Below, piece after piece: positions 21,893 through 33,349 of a stretch of 64,000 nt of DNA (its first letter is position 1; every line of letters begins with the position of its first letter). The notes below the pieces were generated by a model. That model had not been told where the DNA came from. It saw only the letters and a program-made list of their open reading frames with translations, and made no database searches. A program made the position numbers and the translations under genes. This stretch comes from Chamaelirium japonicum (Eukaryota > Streptophyta > Magnoliopsida > Liliales > Melanthiaceae), in contig OX393549.1 in the NCBI GenBank assembly GCA_947650365.1, positions 34,369,903 to 34,433,902 of the forward strand, read 5' to 3'.

Positions 21893-24800
21893 TGTCACGC
21901 CCCAGAAATCTAGAACCGATCCCTGGGGTGTGAAATGAGGAAAACAAAATGGTTTAGGGTCTACTCGCCTATCTATACCAATTAGGGTTTCTCACAGGGC
22001 TGTGACTCTCTCACAATTGAAGAAGGAGGGAGAAACAAGGAATATTTTAAAACTTAATTGTTTATGAAAATATTTTTTTCTTATTTTAAAAGAAAGCAGA
22101 GAGAAAATCTTTTTTTTTTTTTTTTTTCGGCAGAGAGATGATCACGCTCGACCTTCAACCGAGTTATCCTCTCAGCATGTGTGGCCTGTCGGCGCTATCA
22201 CATGCTGACAGGAATCCCTCTAAGGGAGCACGAGGCTCAAGCCTCCGACGGCGAGCTAGGAATCTCACCCTCTCCCTGACACTCAGCACACTGGTCTAGG
22301 GGTCCTATCTACAGGGCTAGTCAATTAGGCTATCTAGATGTTTATATTTTCATGGTGAGCTATCCTAGGCTTATGGCCTTGAGGAGAGGCCTACCCAAAA
22401 GAAATCCAGCTGTATCATTGCTACTAACAATTAACAAAAACACTAAACTTAACCCAAATAATTCTTATACAAAATCCACCAATTACATTGCCACGAAACC
22501 ACATACCAAAATAAAATACTACTGAAACCCTAAAACTGCCTCCGGCCTCCTATTGCTACTCCCGAACCTCTGGACCTGCAGGAGAGTCTACTCGTGGAAA
22601 AGAGTAGCCCCCAATGGAAAATTGGGAGATTAGCCAAATTAATGGCTAGTGACATCCTATAGTCTTTAATAATATGAGACGACATATTTAATTGAATTAA
22701 ATTACAGAAGCAGTTCAAAGTTTACAGAAGGTCAACCTAAGCCTATCAATAATCTATGTTCACATGCAATTCCTACTGTCACTAGGTTATCTACCATACA
22801 GTCCGTTAGATATACTACAGTGCTTAATTATGAATTACAATATAAATCATATCTCCTAAAGTGAACACCGGATAATTTGTTCATTCTGCCCTCGGTCGGG
22901 CATTGCTATAGGGACTTTTATTTCGATGTAGAGGGTCAACTCTCTCGCCGTACATCCACCATGCACAAATCATCCAGATAGTTATAAGATATTTTCCATC
23001 TTTCACGGTGGAGCTCTACCGCCCCAATTGCGTTACTTTGGGGGCTTAAACCACCCCGGGACAGAGTTGCTAGGCCAATCCCTACTAAAGGGATACTCCT
23101 ATTGGCTTAGCCACAACCCTTGCCCGTGACCCTCTAGCCTACTGGTCTTCGGCTGTGCGTGCAAGGTGGTCACGTCCCTTGCGCGCACGGGGTCCAATCT
23201 TTCCACATGTAGATTATTATAACAAATAAATAGCTTCGACGTTTTACTCCGGGATTCGTACCGCGCTCACAGCCCATGCATTACAATAAGCCTAAATTAC
23301 TCTCACCCGTATTCCCGTGTGCCCGGGTCTCCACATTCCACTTAGGAGTGTGGGCCCCGATAATTATAAATTAATTATCAATTTTCAAACTTAAGGAAAT
23401 TCCTACTTACGGTGTCCCAGCCATCGACAAAATAATTATTAATTAATTATTAATATTTTTAAGCATGCGTCGCCGGACTCGCGACTCCGCATGCAAGGCG
23501 GGGTTCACCCGACCACATGCGACGATGTCCGGCGGAGCCCGCATGCAGTGTTATGGATACCTACCTTTAGTCATTCTCATTTCCCACTATTAAAGACCAT
23601 GCAAAGAAAGTAGATGTCACCTGATTGTCGGTCGTGCACAAACTCCTGTTATCTGCTCTTGATCTGTCTCTGCTCCGTCTACGGCTGGATCGTCCCGGTT
23701 ACGAACTGGTAATTTGCATATATTCATATGTTACTAATAAGACTATAACAAGGTGTTCAATGCAACTAAATAAAGCAGGGTTAGGCCTGAGTTGGCCGAG
23801 TCGAGGAAATTTCGACGTCATCGAACACCGGTCCACTGACACGAAAAACGATGCCCCTAATGGTGTGACCTCAATCGGTCGACATTATCAATGTCGAGGG
23901 TCGTACTATAGTTCAAACATACTAATCTGACTAGACAGCCACATCCGTGTCAGGTGCTGGTACTAGTAAGCCTTGTGCTCCGAAGAGCCTTCAACATTAC
24001 TACCGAGGTATGGGTTTAGGTTAAGGTCGGGTTCGATTCATCATCCCGCCCGATATGACCTCGGGCTTAGGTGTGGATACGATCGGTTTACAAAGACAAA
24101 TTGTTAAGCCTCACTGAGCCGACGCTCGGTTTGGCGAAAGGAAAAGTGTCTCACTCAGTCGGAAATTGCAAAGTTGGTCTATAAGGGGTAGAAGCCGCTA
24201 TTGCAGGGTTATCGGTATGCCAACCGACAAAACCGATTTGGCGACCCGATGGCAGCTTCATAGGGTACAGAGGTGTCGCTATTAAACCGGTACGGGACTT
24301 AAACGATATGTCATCACTACACTACAAGTCAATAATAATTTACTCCCGTCTTCCTCTGGATTCGGCCAGAGAAAGAGAAGAGGGAAACCTCAACGATTAT
24401 GAGCCGCGTCGGATTTTTCGAGGCTAGCTTTCGATTCCTATATTTTCATTGACATCGTCGTCGCGATGGGGTCAGCGGATAGCATCATAAGAAAAATGTA
24501 TTATTGTGATCAAGGACGATCAGATGGGTCGGTTTCAGTCATACCGTGTTGTTTGATCAATAGGCCTTAGACTGATATCAACGAAACAAGAGGGGTATTG
24601 CTGCGATGAATCGCCGTCGGAGAGCCGATGGCTGGTTCGAGACTCACCGGTGCAACCGACAGGCACCTGGTCGGTGGCTATGGCCACTTTGAGGGTAAAC
24701 CACCGAGGTCGGATCGGGTAGATCGGGGTTCGCGGCACAAAGAAAGAAAAAGAAGCAGGGGTTCGGCTAGTGCCAAAAGAACCACCAGAAAAAAGAATAG

Positions 24801-25950
24801 GGGAAAGGCTGGAGGCGGCCGACCTGGTGCAGGGCTCGGCTTTGGCTGCGACTCCTCGCTCCGGCCGGCTGCTCTTCTCTGGCCACCACCGCGCGCAGCC
24901 ACCGAGAGGAAGGAGAGAGAGAAAATCAAGGGGAGAGAGAGAGATCAAAGAGGAGAGGGGATGAGATCGGAGGGGAGAAGGGGGGTCGGGTCAGGGTTTT
25001 AAATAGGGGGAAGGGGATGGCCGGTAGGGTAGGGGCGGCGCCGGCGAAAATCGAGGCGGGATCCGGGGCGGCGCCGGCGAGATTCGCGGCGGGATTCGCG
25101 GGATCGGGTGAGAGGGGGGATGATCCGAGAGAGATGGAGAGAGATATGAGAGGATAGAGAGAGATCGGAGAGAAATTGGAGAGATGAGAGAGAGAAAGGG
25201 GGTGAGAATGGGTTAGGGTCGGGTCGGGTTCAGGTGAGACGGGTTAGGGGATGGGTTTGAGTTTTTTTTTTGAGAGAGAAAGAGAGAGAGGGAGGGGGTA
25301 GCTGGGTTCGGGTTTGGGTTTGAGAGAGAGAGAAGAGAGAGAGGGGAAAGGGTTGGGTCGGGTTCAGGTATGTTGGGGAGATGAGAGAAGAGAGAGGGAA
25401 AGGAATGGTTTGGGTTGGGCTAGGGCTGGGTTTGGGGTTTTTGATTTTTTTTTTTTTCTTTTAAGGGGTGTGGTGGGGTTTGACTTAGGATTTTATTATT
25501 ATTATTATTATTATTTTGCGTCGAATCGAAATCCGATGGCCGAGGAAAAAGAGGAGTTTGAGCTTGAGGCGTCGATTTAGGATTTTTGGAAAAACCTAGA
25601 TGACTTGATTAAGTCAAATCGATAAGTCAATATCGAAGAGTTGGTTGAGCCCTGCGACTTGAGCTACTTGGTACTACGTGGCAACGGGTTGCTAAGGGGC
25701 ACATCAGGTCACAACCTACAATTAATTAATTTAATAATTAAATAATTTATAAGTTCTTTGCCTACTCAATAACTGCACGTATGCACGTATGAACATTGTC
25801 ATCATTACGTCGCTTCGCAACCTGGACCCGGGACCCACGTTCAGTCCAACTCAAATCTGGTCTAGCACAATCCATGCACCGACGTAACGGTTAATAAAAA
25901 AAAACAAGGTACCTTCAGCAAAAGCCAGCTCTAGGGTTTCGGGTATTACA
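21893..25950 (+). mobile_element. 4.06-kb solo LTR of a Ty3/Gypsy (Tekay/Del-like) element
   Basis: Flanked by the TSD AACCT (21888-21892 and 25951-25955). It starts TGTCACGCCCCAGAAATC and ends TTTCGGGTATTACA. Removing it and one TSD restores the open frame of the host Tat-like element. There is no second internal copy of its ends, no gag-pol coding, no primer site and no polypurine tract, so it is an LTR left after recombination rather than a complete element. TGTCACG...TTACA ends and a length near 4 kb fit the Tekay/Del chromovirus group; that assignment is from general knowledge. It holds (ATT)n at 25494-25515 and GA-rich, GGGTCGGGTT-rich stretches at 24900-25450. No genes are called in it. 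Confidence 0.88.
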
Positions 25951-25955
25951 AACCT

Positions 25956-26912
25956 TTTCAGATGAGGACTTGCAACTCGGGACGCGATTGCACAACCGGC
26001 CTGTCTACGTTTCGGGATACATCAAGGAGAAGCCAGTGAATCGAATCCTGTTGGACTGTGGCTCCGCCGTCAACATCATGCCTATCCAGACGATGCGGCA
26101 ACTCGGCATCACCAACGACCAGCTCTCGCCCAGCCAATTGGTCATTCAAGGGTTCAACCAGGGCGGACAGTCCACTATCGGAATCATCCGCCTGAAGCTG
26201 TCAATCGGCCCGCTAGATACAACGGTCCTCTTCCACATCATCGATTGCCAGACGTCATATCGCCTCCTGTTAGGAAGGCCATGGCTGCACGAGAATGGCG
26301 TCGTGGTATCCACCTGGCACCAGTGCCTCAAGTACTACGAAGAAGGCGTGGAGAGGTGCATAGTTGCGGACGACAAGCCATTCAACGAGGCCGAGGCACA
26401 CTTGGCCGACGCTAAGTTCTACCAAGCAAAGGACCTAGTCGCGGAAGTTCTTCCAGCTAAAACCCCTCGAGCCCAGAAGATTGAAGAAGTGAAGCAGGAT
26501 AAGACACCTCTTCCCGCAAATCTGATGCCACCTTCCGACGAAGCAAGACTCAAGGTCCAAGGAACGCCAAAACCTAGGCAAAGGATGCGCATCAGTTCCG
26601 AGTCAAGAGCAATACAACATACCCCGTTGCCCGTCCAAACAACGCCAGTCCTGCGTCTTGCACCTCAATGGCTCCGTAAATCCGAGCAGTCGCCTTCTAC
26701 TCCGACGAGGAAGCTGGCCCCGCCATTATCGCATACCAACGTCGTCACCCTGCAAGAAATGACGTTGCCATTACCTAGTCTGACGCGAGCTCCGAACCCG
26801 AGCAGGCCTATCGAATCTGTCGACCCTACCCAACTCGGATTCAAGCCGAAAGGGAATTGGGGGCAAAACGCTGCCAAATTGCTGTTCAAAGCCGGCTACG
26901 ACAGAGAAAGCG
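25956..26912 (+). pseudogene. Tat-like aspartic protease and linker, part 1
   Basis: Continues the gag frame after the solo LTR. It has a retropepsin-like segment near its start, LLDCGSAVNIMPIQTM, with D-C-G-S in place of the common D-T/S-G-A/S. This is followed by GRPWLHENGVVVSTWHQCLK, the usual protease end. The rest is a Lys/Pro-rich linker. It is cut by the tandem Cassandra at 26912 within a codon. Confidence 0.8.
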
Positions 26913-27254
26913 TGTGACGACCAAGATCCAATAGGCCAATAGCCAAGAGCCAAGACTCCTGAGGCGGGAATGCCAAGATGGATGAGGTGAGGTGAGGTGA
27001 GGTGAGGTGTACAAGGCCATGAGTTAGCCCCACATCGCCTGGAGAGAAGGAGATCTTGAGCTACTTATATAATTTCCACTCCCAAACATAGAAGACGCGT
27101 TTTAAAACCGTGCGCCACTACGGAATTCGTAAGAACTCCGTAGTTAAGCGTGCTCGAGCGAGAGTAGTACCAGGATGGGTGACCACCCTGGGAAGTTCTC
27201 GTGCGGGCACGGGCAAAACGGACAAAATCTTATATGTTTGGGGCGGATGTTACA
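26913..27254 (+). repeat. Cassandra LTR 1
   Basis: 342 bp with the GAGGT pentamer run expanded by one unit relative to LTR2 (near 26985-27009). Confidence 0.93.
27094..27210 (+). ncRNA. 5S rRNA-derived domain of Cassandra LTR 1
   Basis: 117 nt aligning end to end with plant 5S rRNA. Its second half keeps the internal polymerase III promoter elements: box A AGTTAAGCGTGCT, the intermediate element around GAGTAGTACCAGG and box C GGATGGGTGACC. The first half has drifted. This is the known hallmark of Cassandra; it is not a functional ribosomal gene. Confidence 0.9.
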
Positions 27255-27334
27255 AAATGGTATCAGAGCCGGTTCTCCTCGCTATGGGGGGGTCTAACCC
27301 TACACGAGGACGTGTAGCCCTAAGGGGGGTGGAT

Positions 27335-27671
27335 TGTGACGACCAAGATCCAATAGGCCAATAGCCAAGAGCCAAGACTCCTGAGGCGGGAATGCCAAGA
27401 TGGATGAGGTGAGGTGAGGTGAGGTGTACAAGGCCATAAGTTAGCCCCACATCGCCTGGAGAGAAGGAGATCTTGAGCTACTTATATAATTTCCACTCCC
27501 AAACATAGAAGACGCGTTTTAAAACCGTGCGCCACTACGGAATTCGTAAGAACTCCGTAGTTAAGCGTGCTCGAGCGAGAGTAGTACCAGGATGGGTGAC
27601 CACCCTGGGAAGTTCTCGTGCGGGCACGGGCAAAGCGGACAAAATCTTATATGTTTGGGGCGGATGTTACA
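27335..27671 (+). repeat. Cassandra LTR 2 (middle)
   Basis: 337 bp, shared by the two element units. Confidence 0.93.
27511..27627 (+). ncRNA. 5S rRNA-derived domain of Cassandra LTR 2
   Basis: 117 nt, identical to the LTR 1 domain as far as I can compare by eye; box A and box C intact. Confidence 0.9.
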
Positions 27672-27751
27672 AAATGGTATCAGAGCCGGTTCTCCTAGGG
27701 ATGGGGGGGTCTAACCCTACACGAGGACGTGTAGCCCTAAAGGGGGTGGAT

Positions 27752-28093
27752 TGTGACGACCAAGATCCATTAGGCCAATAGCCAAGAGCCAAGACTCCTG
27801 AGGCGGGAATGCCAAGATGGATGAGGTGAGGTGAGGTGAGGTGAGGTGTACAAGGCCACGAGTTAACCCCACATCGCTTGGAGAGAAGGAGATCCTGAGC
27901 TACTTATATAATTTCCCCTCCCAAACATAGAAGACGCGTTTTAAAACCGTACGCCACTACGGAATTCGTAAGAACTCCGTAGTTAAGCGTGCTCGAGCGA
28001 GAGTAGTACCAGGATGGGTGACCACCCTGGGAAGTTCTCGTGCGGGCACGGGCAAAGCGGACAAAATCTTATATGTTTGGGGCGGATGTTACA
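27752..28093 (+). repeat. Cassandra LTR 3
   Basis: 342 bp with several private substitutions (for example ATCCATTAGG, GTTAACCCC, GATCCTGAG). Followed by the TSD AAGCG. Confidence 0.93.
27933..28049 (+). ncRNA. 5S rRNA-derived domain of Cassandra LTR 3
   Basis: 117 nt; differs from the other two in CCGTACGCC near the start; internal promoter boxes intact. Confidence 0.9.
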
Positions 28094-28098
28094 AAGCG

Positions 28099-28868
28099 CC
28101 ATGGGCACACTTCCCCCAGCAGCAACTCCACATGGGATGACGAGAACTCAAGCTCGGTTGTTTCAAAACGGTGAACAAATTCTCCCGAACCGCCGAGGCA
28201 TCGACTCCAGTCAAGCTCCGTTGGTCATCAGAACCGCAGCAAAGAAGACCTTCACCTCCAACTACATCGGGGCAAAGATGGTGGACGAAGTAGCTGAAGG
28301 ATCGACAATCTCCGGTGCACGCTCCACCTACCCCAGCCGTCCCAACAGCAGAAGAAGACGACGACGGGCTCGATGCCAAGTCTTACTCCAGAAGCAAAAC
28401 AAAAGCAGCCTAAGCCGGTCGAATCTAAAGCGCACATCTGTATTCGAAAGGCTCGGGCCAGTTAAGCGATCAAAGAAGAAGTCAGTGTTCGATCGTCTGG
28501 GAATGCCAATCGAGGACTTCGTTTCAACACCCGCCCACCCACCCATGGCGGTCGTCAACCATATCTCCTTAATCGAAATTGACAACGGTGATACTTCTAC
28601 TTCGGACGACGAGTTGCAAGAAGCCCCGTCAGTCCTCGCAGAAGGGGGGCAGTCCACCGTTGATGACTCAAAGAAGGGGGGCAGTCCAAGAAGACGACGA
28701 CGGCATGCTCTTTCAGTACCTAGGACCAAATCCTTACTGTCTTGGGGGCAACCGCCTCTCATGCAAGCACTCCTTTTTCCAAACAAAGCTACATTCCGGC
28801 ACATGCTCAAAGCGAGAGACGAACAAATAAGCCCCGAAGTCAACCTGCTAGGCCAACCATCGGGCTAA
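28099..28868 (+). pseudogene. Tat-like polyprotein, part 2 (SVFDRLG linker)
   Basis: Resumes in register with the frame before Cassandra and ends at a TAA (28866-28868). It has TRTQARLF, GIDSSQAPLVI and the paired motifs SVFERLG / SVFDRLG, which in the plant Tat group lie between protease and reverse transcriptase. Here no RT follows; instead a copy of the upstream linker begins. Confidence 0.75.
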
Positions 28869-30260
28869 TTTGACTATTATGTCCTCTACTCCAGGCCTCC
28901 TTCGATTCCAAACGAAGAAGTCAAGCCAACTGGCTGGGGATCAGAAGATGAAACAGTACAGTCTCCAAAAGAGCAGGACCTTCCGATCAAAGAAGTGCCT
29001 TCAGTCGCAGCACCAGTTCTTCACCTTGGCGAGAAAGATCTTACTGATGAAAACACACGGGCTATGGCACCTCGAAGGAGAAGGTCACAACGATCAAGCT
29101 ACATGATAGCACATCTGGCTAACCACGAGAAAGGTCGGGCGATAAGAAACCTCCCCGGAAGAAAGACCTTCAAGGAAAAGAATAAAACTCCAGAAAGAAA
29201 GGCATCCAAAGTACCTCCGGCATGTCCGAAAAATCTTCTCCAGCAAAGCTCTCTAGAGCCGGTGACACTCCAGAAGTTCTTTCCCTTTTGCTTCATTGTC
29301 TCCTGCTGCATGATGGAAGTTCACCAAGTGCTCCGGAAAGACGATGAAGAAAGCGGCATTAACATCGAAAGCATGGGGAGAAGCATTGCTGCCAACGGCA
29401 AGCTGTTCAACAAGGCTAAAGCACACCTTGCTGACGCCGAGTTTTACCAAGTGAAAGAGCCCGTTGCAGAAGCTCATCCAGCAAAAGCTATACAAGCTCA
29501 GGGAGTCAAAGCAGCTGCGAGGGACAAAAGCTCTCCACTTGCGAAACTAGTGACATCCTCCAGCCAGACAGTGCACAAAGACAAAGAAGCGCCAGCGTCA
29601 AGACGGAAAATTCACATCAACTTCAAATCAAGCTCGACGCGATGCGTTCCGTTGCCTGCTCAAGCTGCTTCAGTCCTGCGGCTCGCACTTAAGTGGCTTC
29701 ACAAACCAGGACGATCGCCTTCCACTCCAGCAAAGGAACCAGCGTCATCATTCTCCGAGGCCAACTTCATCACTTTGCAAGAGACAACACTACCGTTACA
29801 TGGTCTGTTGCACGTCTCGAGGTCAACCGAGTCTTCCGAGTACACCAGCTTCGAGCAACTCGCAATCAAGCCAGAAGGCACTCGGGGGCAAAACTCCACC
29901 GAGTTGATGTTCAAATCCAGCCGCAGCAAAGAAAGCATGGCGCACATGGGTTCACTACCCTTAGCTGCAGTATCACATCATTTGACAAGGACTCAAGCTC
30001 GCCTCTTCAAAAGTGACGAACAAATCCTTCCAAATTGCCGAGGCATCGACTCCAGTCAAACTCCAGCAATCATCAAAACTCCAGTCAAGAAGATCTTCAC
30101 TTCTAACTACATTGAAGCGAAGAAGACAGGCGACAACTGGGAACCAGCGGCGACTCTGCCTACCAGCGGCGACTCTGCCTACCAGCGGCAAGTCCCTCAA
30201 AAGGTACTTTGCTTAGCGCAAGGTTACCCCCCTTGCCCAAAAAAAAAAAAAGGGAAATAA
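28869..30260 (+). pseudogene. Second, diverged copy of the Tat-like linker region
   Basis: Same frame as 28099-28868 beyond the stop. It repeats in order motifs of 20917-28300: LLGQPSG/FDYYVLYSRPPS, KPTGWGSEDE, the KVPPA...LLQQS...CCMMEVH block, FNKAKAHLADAEFYQ, LPAQAASVLRLALKWL, TRTQARLF, GIDSSQTPAII and FTSNYIEAK. The protease part is missing from this copy, so a deletion followed or accompanied the duplication. The longest open stretch is 28995-30260 (421 codons). Confidence 0.8.
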
Positions 30261-32557
30261 ACGAACTACGTGCGACTTGATCCCTCTCAGTAGGGTACGT
30301 AGGCAACCTACAAAGGTTCAGTCCAAACGAAAAAAAAGAAACATCCCAACGTCGTCCAAGAAGGCCAGCCCAGAGGAGAACAAGTGCGGATCCACAAGTC
30401 CAGTCAGCAAACCAAAAGATGACAAGAAAGTCAAAGTCTTGGAGGCGCTGAAGCAGCCCGCCTCCCGCGGCCTACACATGCTGCAACTCCCGGGGTAGAG
30501 GAGTCGTTAGCTTCTGACGCGTCGCCGGCTATGCACGTTGCTTCGCAAAGTTCGCTCCGGAAGCCTTCTCGATCGCTCCACCAGCTCCCGGCACTTCGTC
30601 AGCTCTTCACGCTGCTTCACAAGCTCTACTCCAGGCGTCTTCTCGGTTGCTCGAACTTTTCCTAAATGGAACTCCAGCTTCTAAAGCATCGCACGAATAG
30701 CAAGTCGAAGACCTTAAGGCGCCAAAGCGTCTCGCCTCCCGCGGCCTACACGCACTACAACTCCCGGGGTAGAGAAGCCGTCAACTTCCGACGTGTCGCC
30801 AGCTATGCAAGCTGCTTTCCAGGAAGTCTTCTCGATTGCTCGAGTTTTCTCCAAATGAGACTCTAGCTCCTAAAGCGGTGCACGAGTAGCCTCCAACTTC
30901 TTCTGCACCTAAAACTGCAGTGACAAGTGTGTGCTACTCCTCCAGTCGACATTCCTCGGCTGCAGCTAAAGCCGAGGAAGCATCCTCCTCCAGCAAAGCC
31001 GATGACAAGTAATAAACCTCGCTATCCTCCAGGAAGATGCTCATCTGCTCCGAAGAAAAAAAAAAAAAAAAAGAGGGAGTCGTCTGCGATCCACCGAGCT
31101 CATACAAAAGCTTTGGCCTATTTGAAGGTCATCAATCCCCCAAAATCGAAGAATTGAAGGATTGAAACCGCCGCTGAAGTCGAAGGCAGCAACCCGAAGA
31201 ATGGCGGACGCATCAGCAACAATCGCACCCTTCACGACCTCCACGAAGCCAAAAGGACCGTTGGAGTTGTTGCCAAGACCGTCCGCCTTGACGTTCTTCA
31301 AGCTGGCATCGCCACCAGGAAAGTTCCCTCCATAGGCTTCCAACAACCCCGTGGTCGTCTAGAGGAATATCCAGCCCGCCTCGTTCAGCGTGCCCGAGTG
31401 CAACCTCGCTAGTCGGAAGATGCAAATGAAATAAAGGCGAAGATATCTGCTCCTGTGATGAACCTCCTCAACGATCTCATCGATCTTCGGAAGGCGCTTG
31501 GAGGGACGACGCGAAAGGATGGAAGATATAAGTCAGTTCCAGAAGAAAAGGGTGAAACAAGTTTAGAAGACGAGAATGAAGTGCAAGAACAAAAAAAAAA
31601 AAAGGAGTCCCAGGGTTCACCCATCCCCATGCTGCTCTCGTTGCAAGGATTTTCTAAGGAAAACAGGCCCCGCCAGCCTGTTGGTTCCGTCACCAGGCAA
31701 GAAACCCCGGAACGCGAAGTTCGAAGTTCAAAAAAAAAAAAAAAGGGGAAGAGATCGATGCTGCAGCCTCGAAAGGGGGAGCCACAGCTCTTGAGGGCCA
31801 AACCCGAGACGAAAGAGGGGAGGGGCCACAGCCCCAAAAAGAAACACAGCCCCCCTCTTTCCTTTGAAAAACCCGCAACCCCCCATGAAGGGTGGGATGG
31901 AGCGCCACTCCAGCAGCCCGCACCGGTGCCGCTCGCTGCTGCTGCATCATTCGGCCTCGAGCCGCCTACATGCTGGAGCCGCATCCCGAGCCAACCACCG
32001 CAACCGCTGCCCGCTCCGACAACCACGCCACCTGCTGCCTTCGTGGACCAAAAAAAAAAAAAAGGAAGAGTTAGAGCCGCCATACCTGACCCGCGACGAC
32101 TTTGTCTCTCTCTTTGCGTCGTCGTCACCGCCCTCGGCCACGACGACTCCGCCTCCTTCTCTTGTTACGCCTACATCACCAACTTCGGCCACGACGATCG
32201 GCCTTGCCATTACACTCCCACACCGAAGAAGGGGCAACAGTCCTCCGTCGAGATGCACCGTGGCCGTCCTCGCACTCCAGTCGCCCTCGTGCCACTCTCG
32301 AACTCCGTACAGTGGCCACCTTCGACGTTCGTGCAATCTTTGGAGCAAAAGAAATCCGCAATGAAAAAGGTGATCAAAACCCTAGCAAGGGTCATCGTCT
32401 TCGTGCCGCCAAAGGAGCCTTCGTCTCCAAGACACCGAAAAGCTTTCATCTCCGCGAACTGCTAGAGGAGCCTTCGTCTCCAAGCCACCGAAGGATCCAT
32501 CGTCTCCAAGCCGCAGAAGAAGCTTTTGTCTTCAAACGCCGCGCACCATCGCCACCG
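30261..32557 (+). other. Non-coding 3' internal region of the Tat-like element
   Basis: No RT, RNase H or integrase motifs in any frame. It contains a direct repeat of about 270-bp period (units at about 30450 and 30720, sharing CCTCCCGCGGCCTACAC and CAACTCCCGGGGTAGAG). It also has recurrent A12-A17 tracts (30239, 31054, 31589, 31729, 32050), most bounded by C or G. Long open stretches such as 31455-32465 have no recognisable domain and biased composition. Confidence 0.6.
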
Positions 32558-33075
32558 CAAGGTTCTAAAAAGCGCTAGGCGCTAGTCGGGCGGTGGGGGG
32601 CCGCCTAGCGCCTAGGCGGTGCCTAGGCGTTTTGCCTTTTTTTTAATTATTTTAATTATTATTTTGATATTATATAATATATATATATATATATATATGT
32701 TTAAAAATTAATATAAGTTCAAGATTATCCCAAACCATTATTTTAAAGAACAAGTATATAACCATAATTCAAGATTGAGTGATTAACAAGAACAAAAGCA
32801 AACATGGTCGCCAGCCTCAGCCCGCCTAGCCCGCCTGGTCCGCCTCAACCCGCCTCAGCCCGCCTGGCTCGCCTGGTCTGCCTGGCCAGCCTCAGCCCGC
32901 CTAGACCGCCTAGGCGGCTGCCTTGCCCCACCTAGACCGCCTAGGCGGCCGCCTAGCTCTGCCTGGGAGCTTGGTCGCTTTTCTGGAGCGCCTAGGGCCT
33001 AGGCGAGGCGGTGGGGGGCCGCCTAGCGCCTAGGCGCCGCCTAGGCGGCCGCCTAGACCGCTTTTTAGAACACTG
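32558..33075. mobile_element. hAT-type MITE 2 inside the Tat-like element
   Basis: 518 bp flanked by the perfect 8-bp TSD CGCCACCG (32550-32557 and 33076-33083). Terminal inverted repeats: CAAGGTTCTAAAAAGCG on the left, CAGTGTTCTAAAAAGCG on the right (opposite strand). The interior is packed with CCTAGGCGG and CGCCTAGC words in both orientations. No transposase. TSD length and CA-start ends fit hAT. Confidence 0.92.
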
Positions 33076-33083
33076 CGCCACCG

Positions 33084-33349
33084 CCGCCGACGAAAGAGGC
33101 GACACCGAAAAAACGAAGCAAGTCGCGTGCAACCCCAGGCAGCACTCTTCCGACGGCGGTCTCCAAGCTCCAGCCTTCCCCCCCCCCCCCAAAAAAAAAA
33201 AAAGGGGAGAGGGCACAAAATGAAAGGGGTAGGGGCTCAATAAGCCACCAGGCCCATCCAAGAAAGGAATCAAGGACAAGTGCTCTAGGCTCCCTACATG
33301 CACAAACTCTACACGTTTCCGCCAGCGCACTCATCCTTGAGGGGGCATT
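33084..33349 (+). other. 3' end of the Tat-like internal region and polypurine tract
   Basis: Non-coding; includes a C11 run followed by A12 at 33179-33202. TTGAGGGGGCATT at 33338-33349 immediately before the 3' LTR is the likely polypurine tract. Confidence 0.65.

Larger units (their letters stand above)
26913..28093 (+). mobile_element. Tandem Cassandra TRIM: LTR-internal-LTR-internal-LTR
   Basis: Three LTRs (26913-27254, 27335-27671, 27752-28093) separated by two 80-bp internal regions, all within one TSD AAGCG (26908-26912 and 28094-28098). Each LTR runs from TGTGACGACCAAGATCC to GGCGGATGTTACA and carries a 5S rRNA-like domain. Each internal region starts near TGGTATCAGAGCC (initiator tRNA-Met primer site) and ends with an AAGGGGGGTGGAT-type polypurine tract. 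LTR1 and LTR2 are closer to each other than to LTR3. No coding capacity, as expected for Cassandra. Confidence 0.95.

Noticed and set aside
24535..25580. Frames within the solo LTR (137, 124 and 88 codons)
   Set aside because: Overlapping on both strands, GA-rich or GGGTCGGGTT-rich, no domains.
27094..28049. Three 5S rRNA genes in tandem
   Set aside because: They are Cassandra LTR domains: spaced by LTR and TRIM internal sequence with primer sites and polypurine tracts, and the first half of the 5S sequence is degenerate.
31455..32465. 336-codon frame in the Tat-like element
   Set aside because: No RT, IN or other domain; Lys/Pro-rich with A-tract-derived lysine runs; overlapping frames are equally open.
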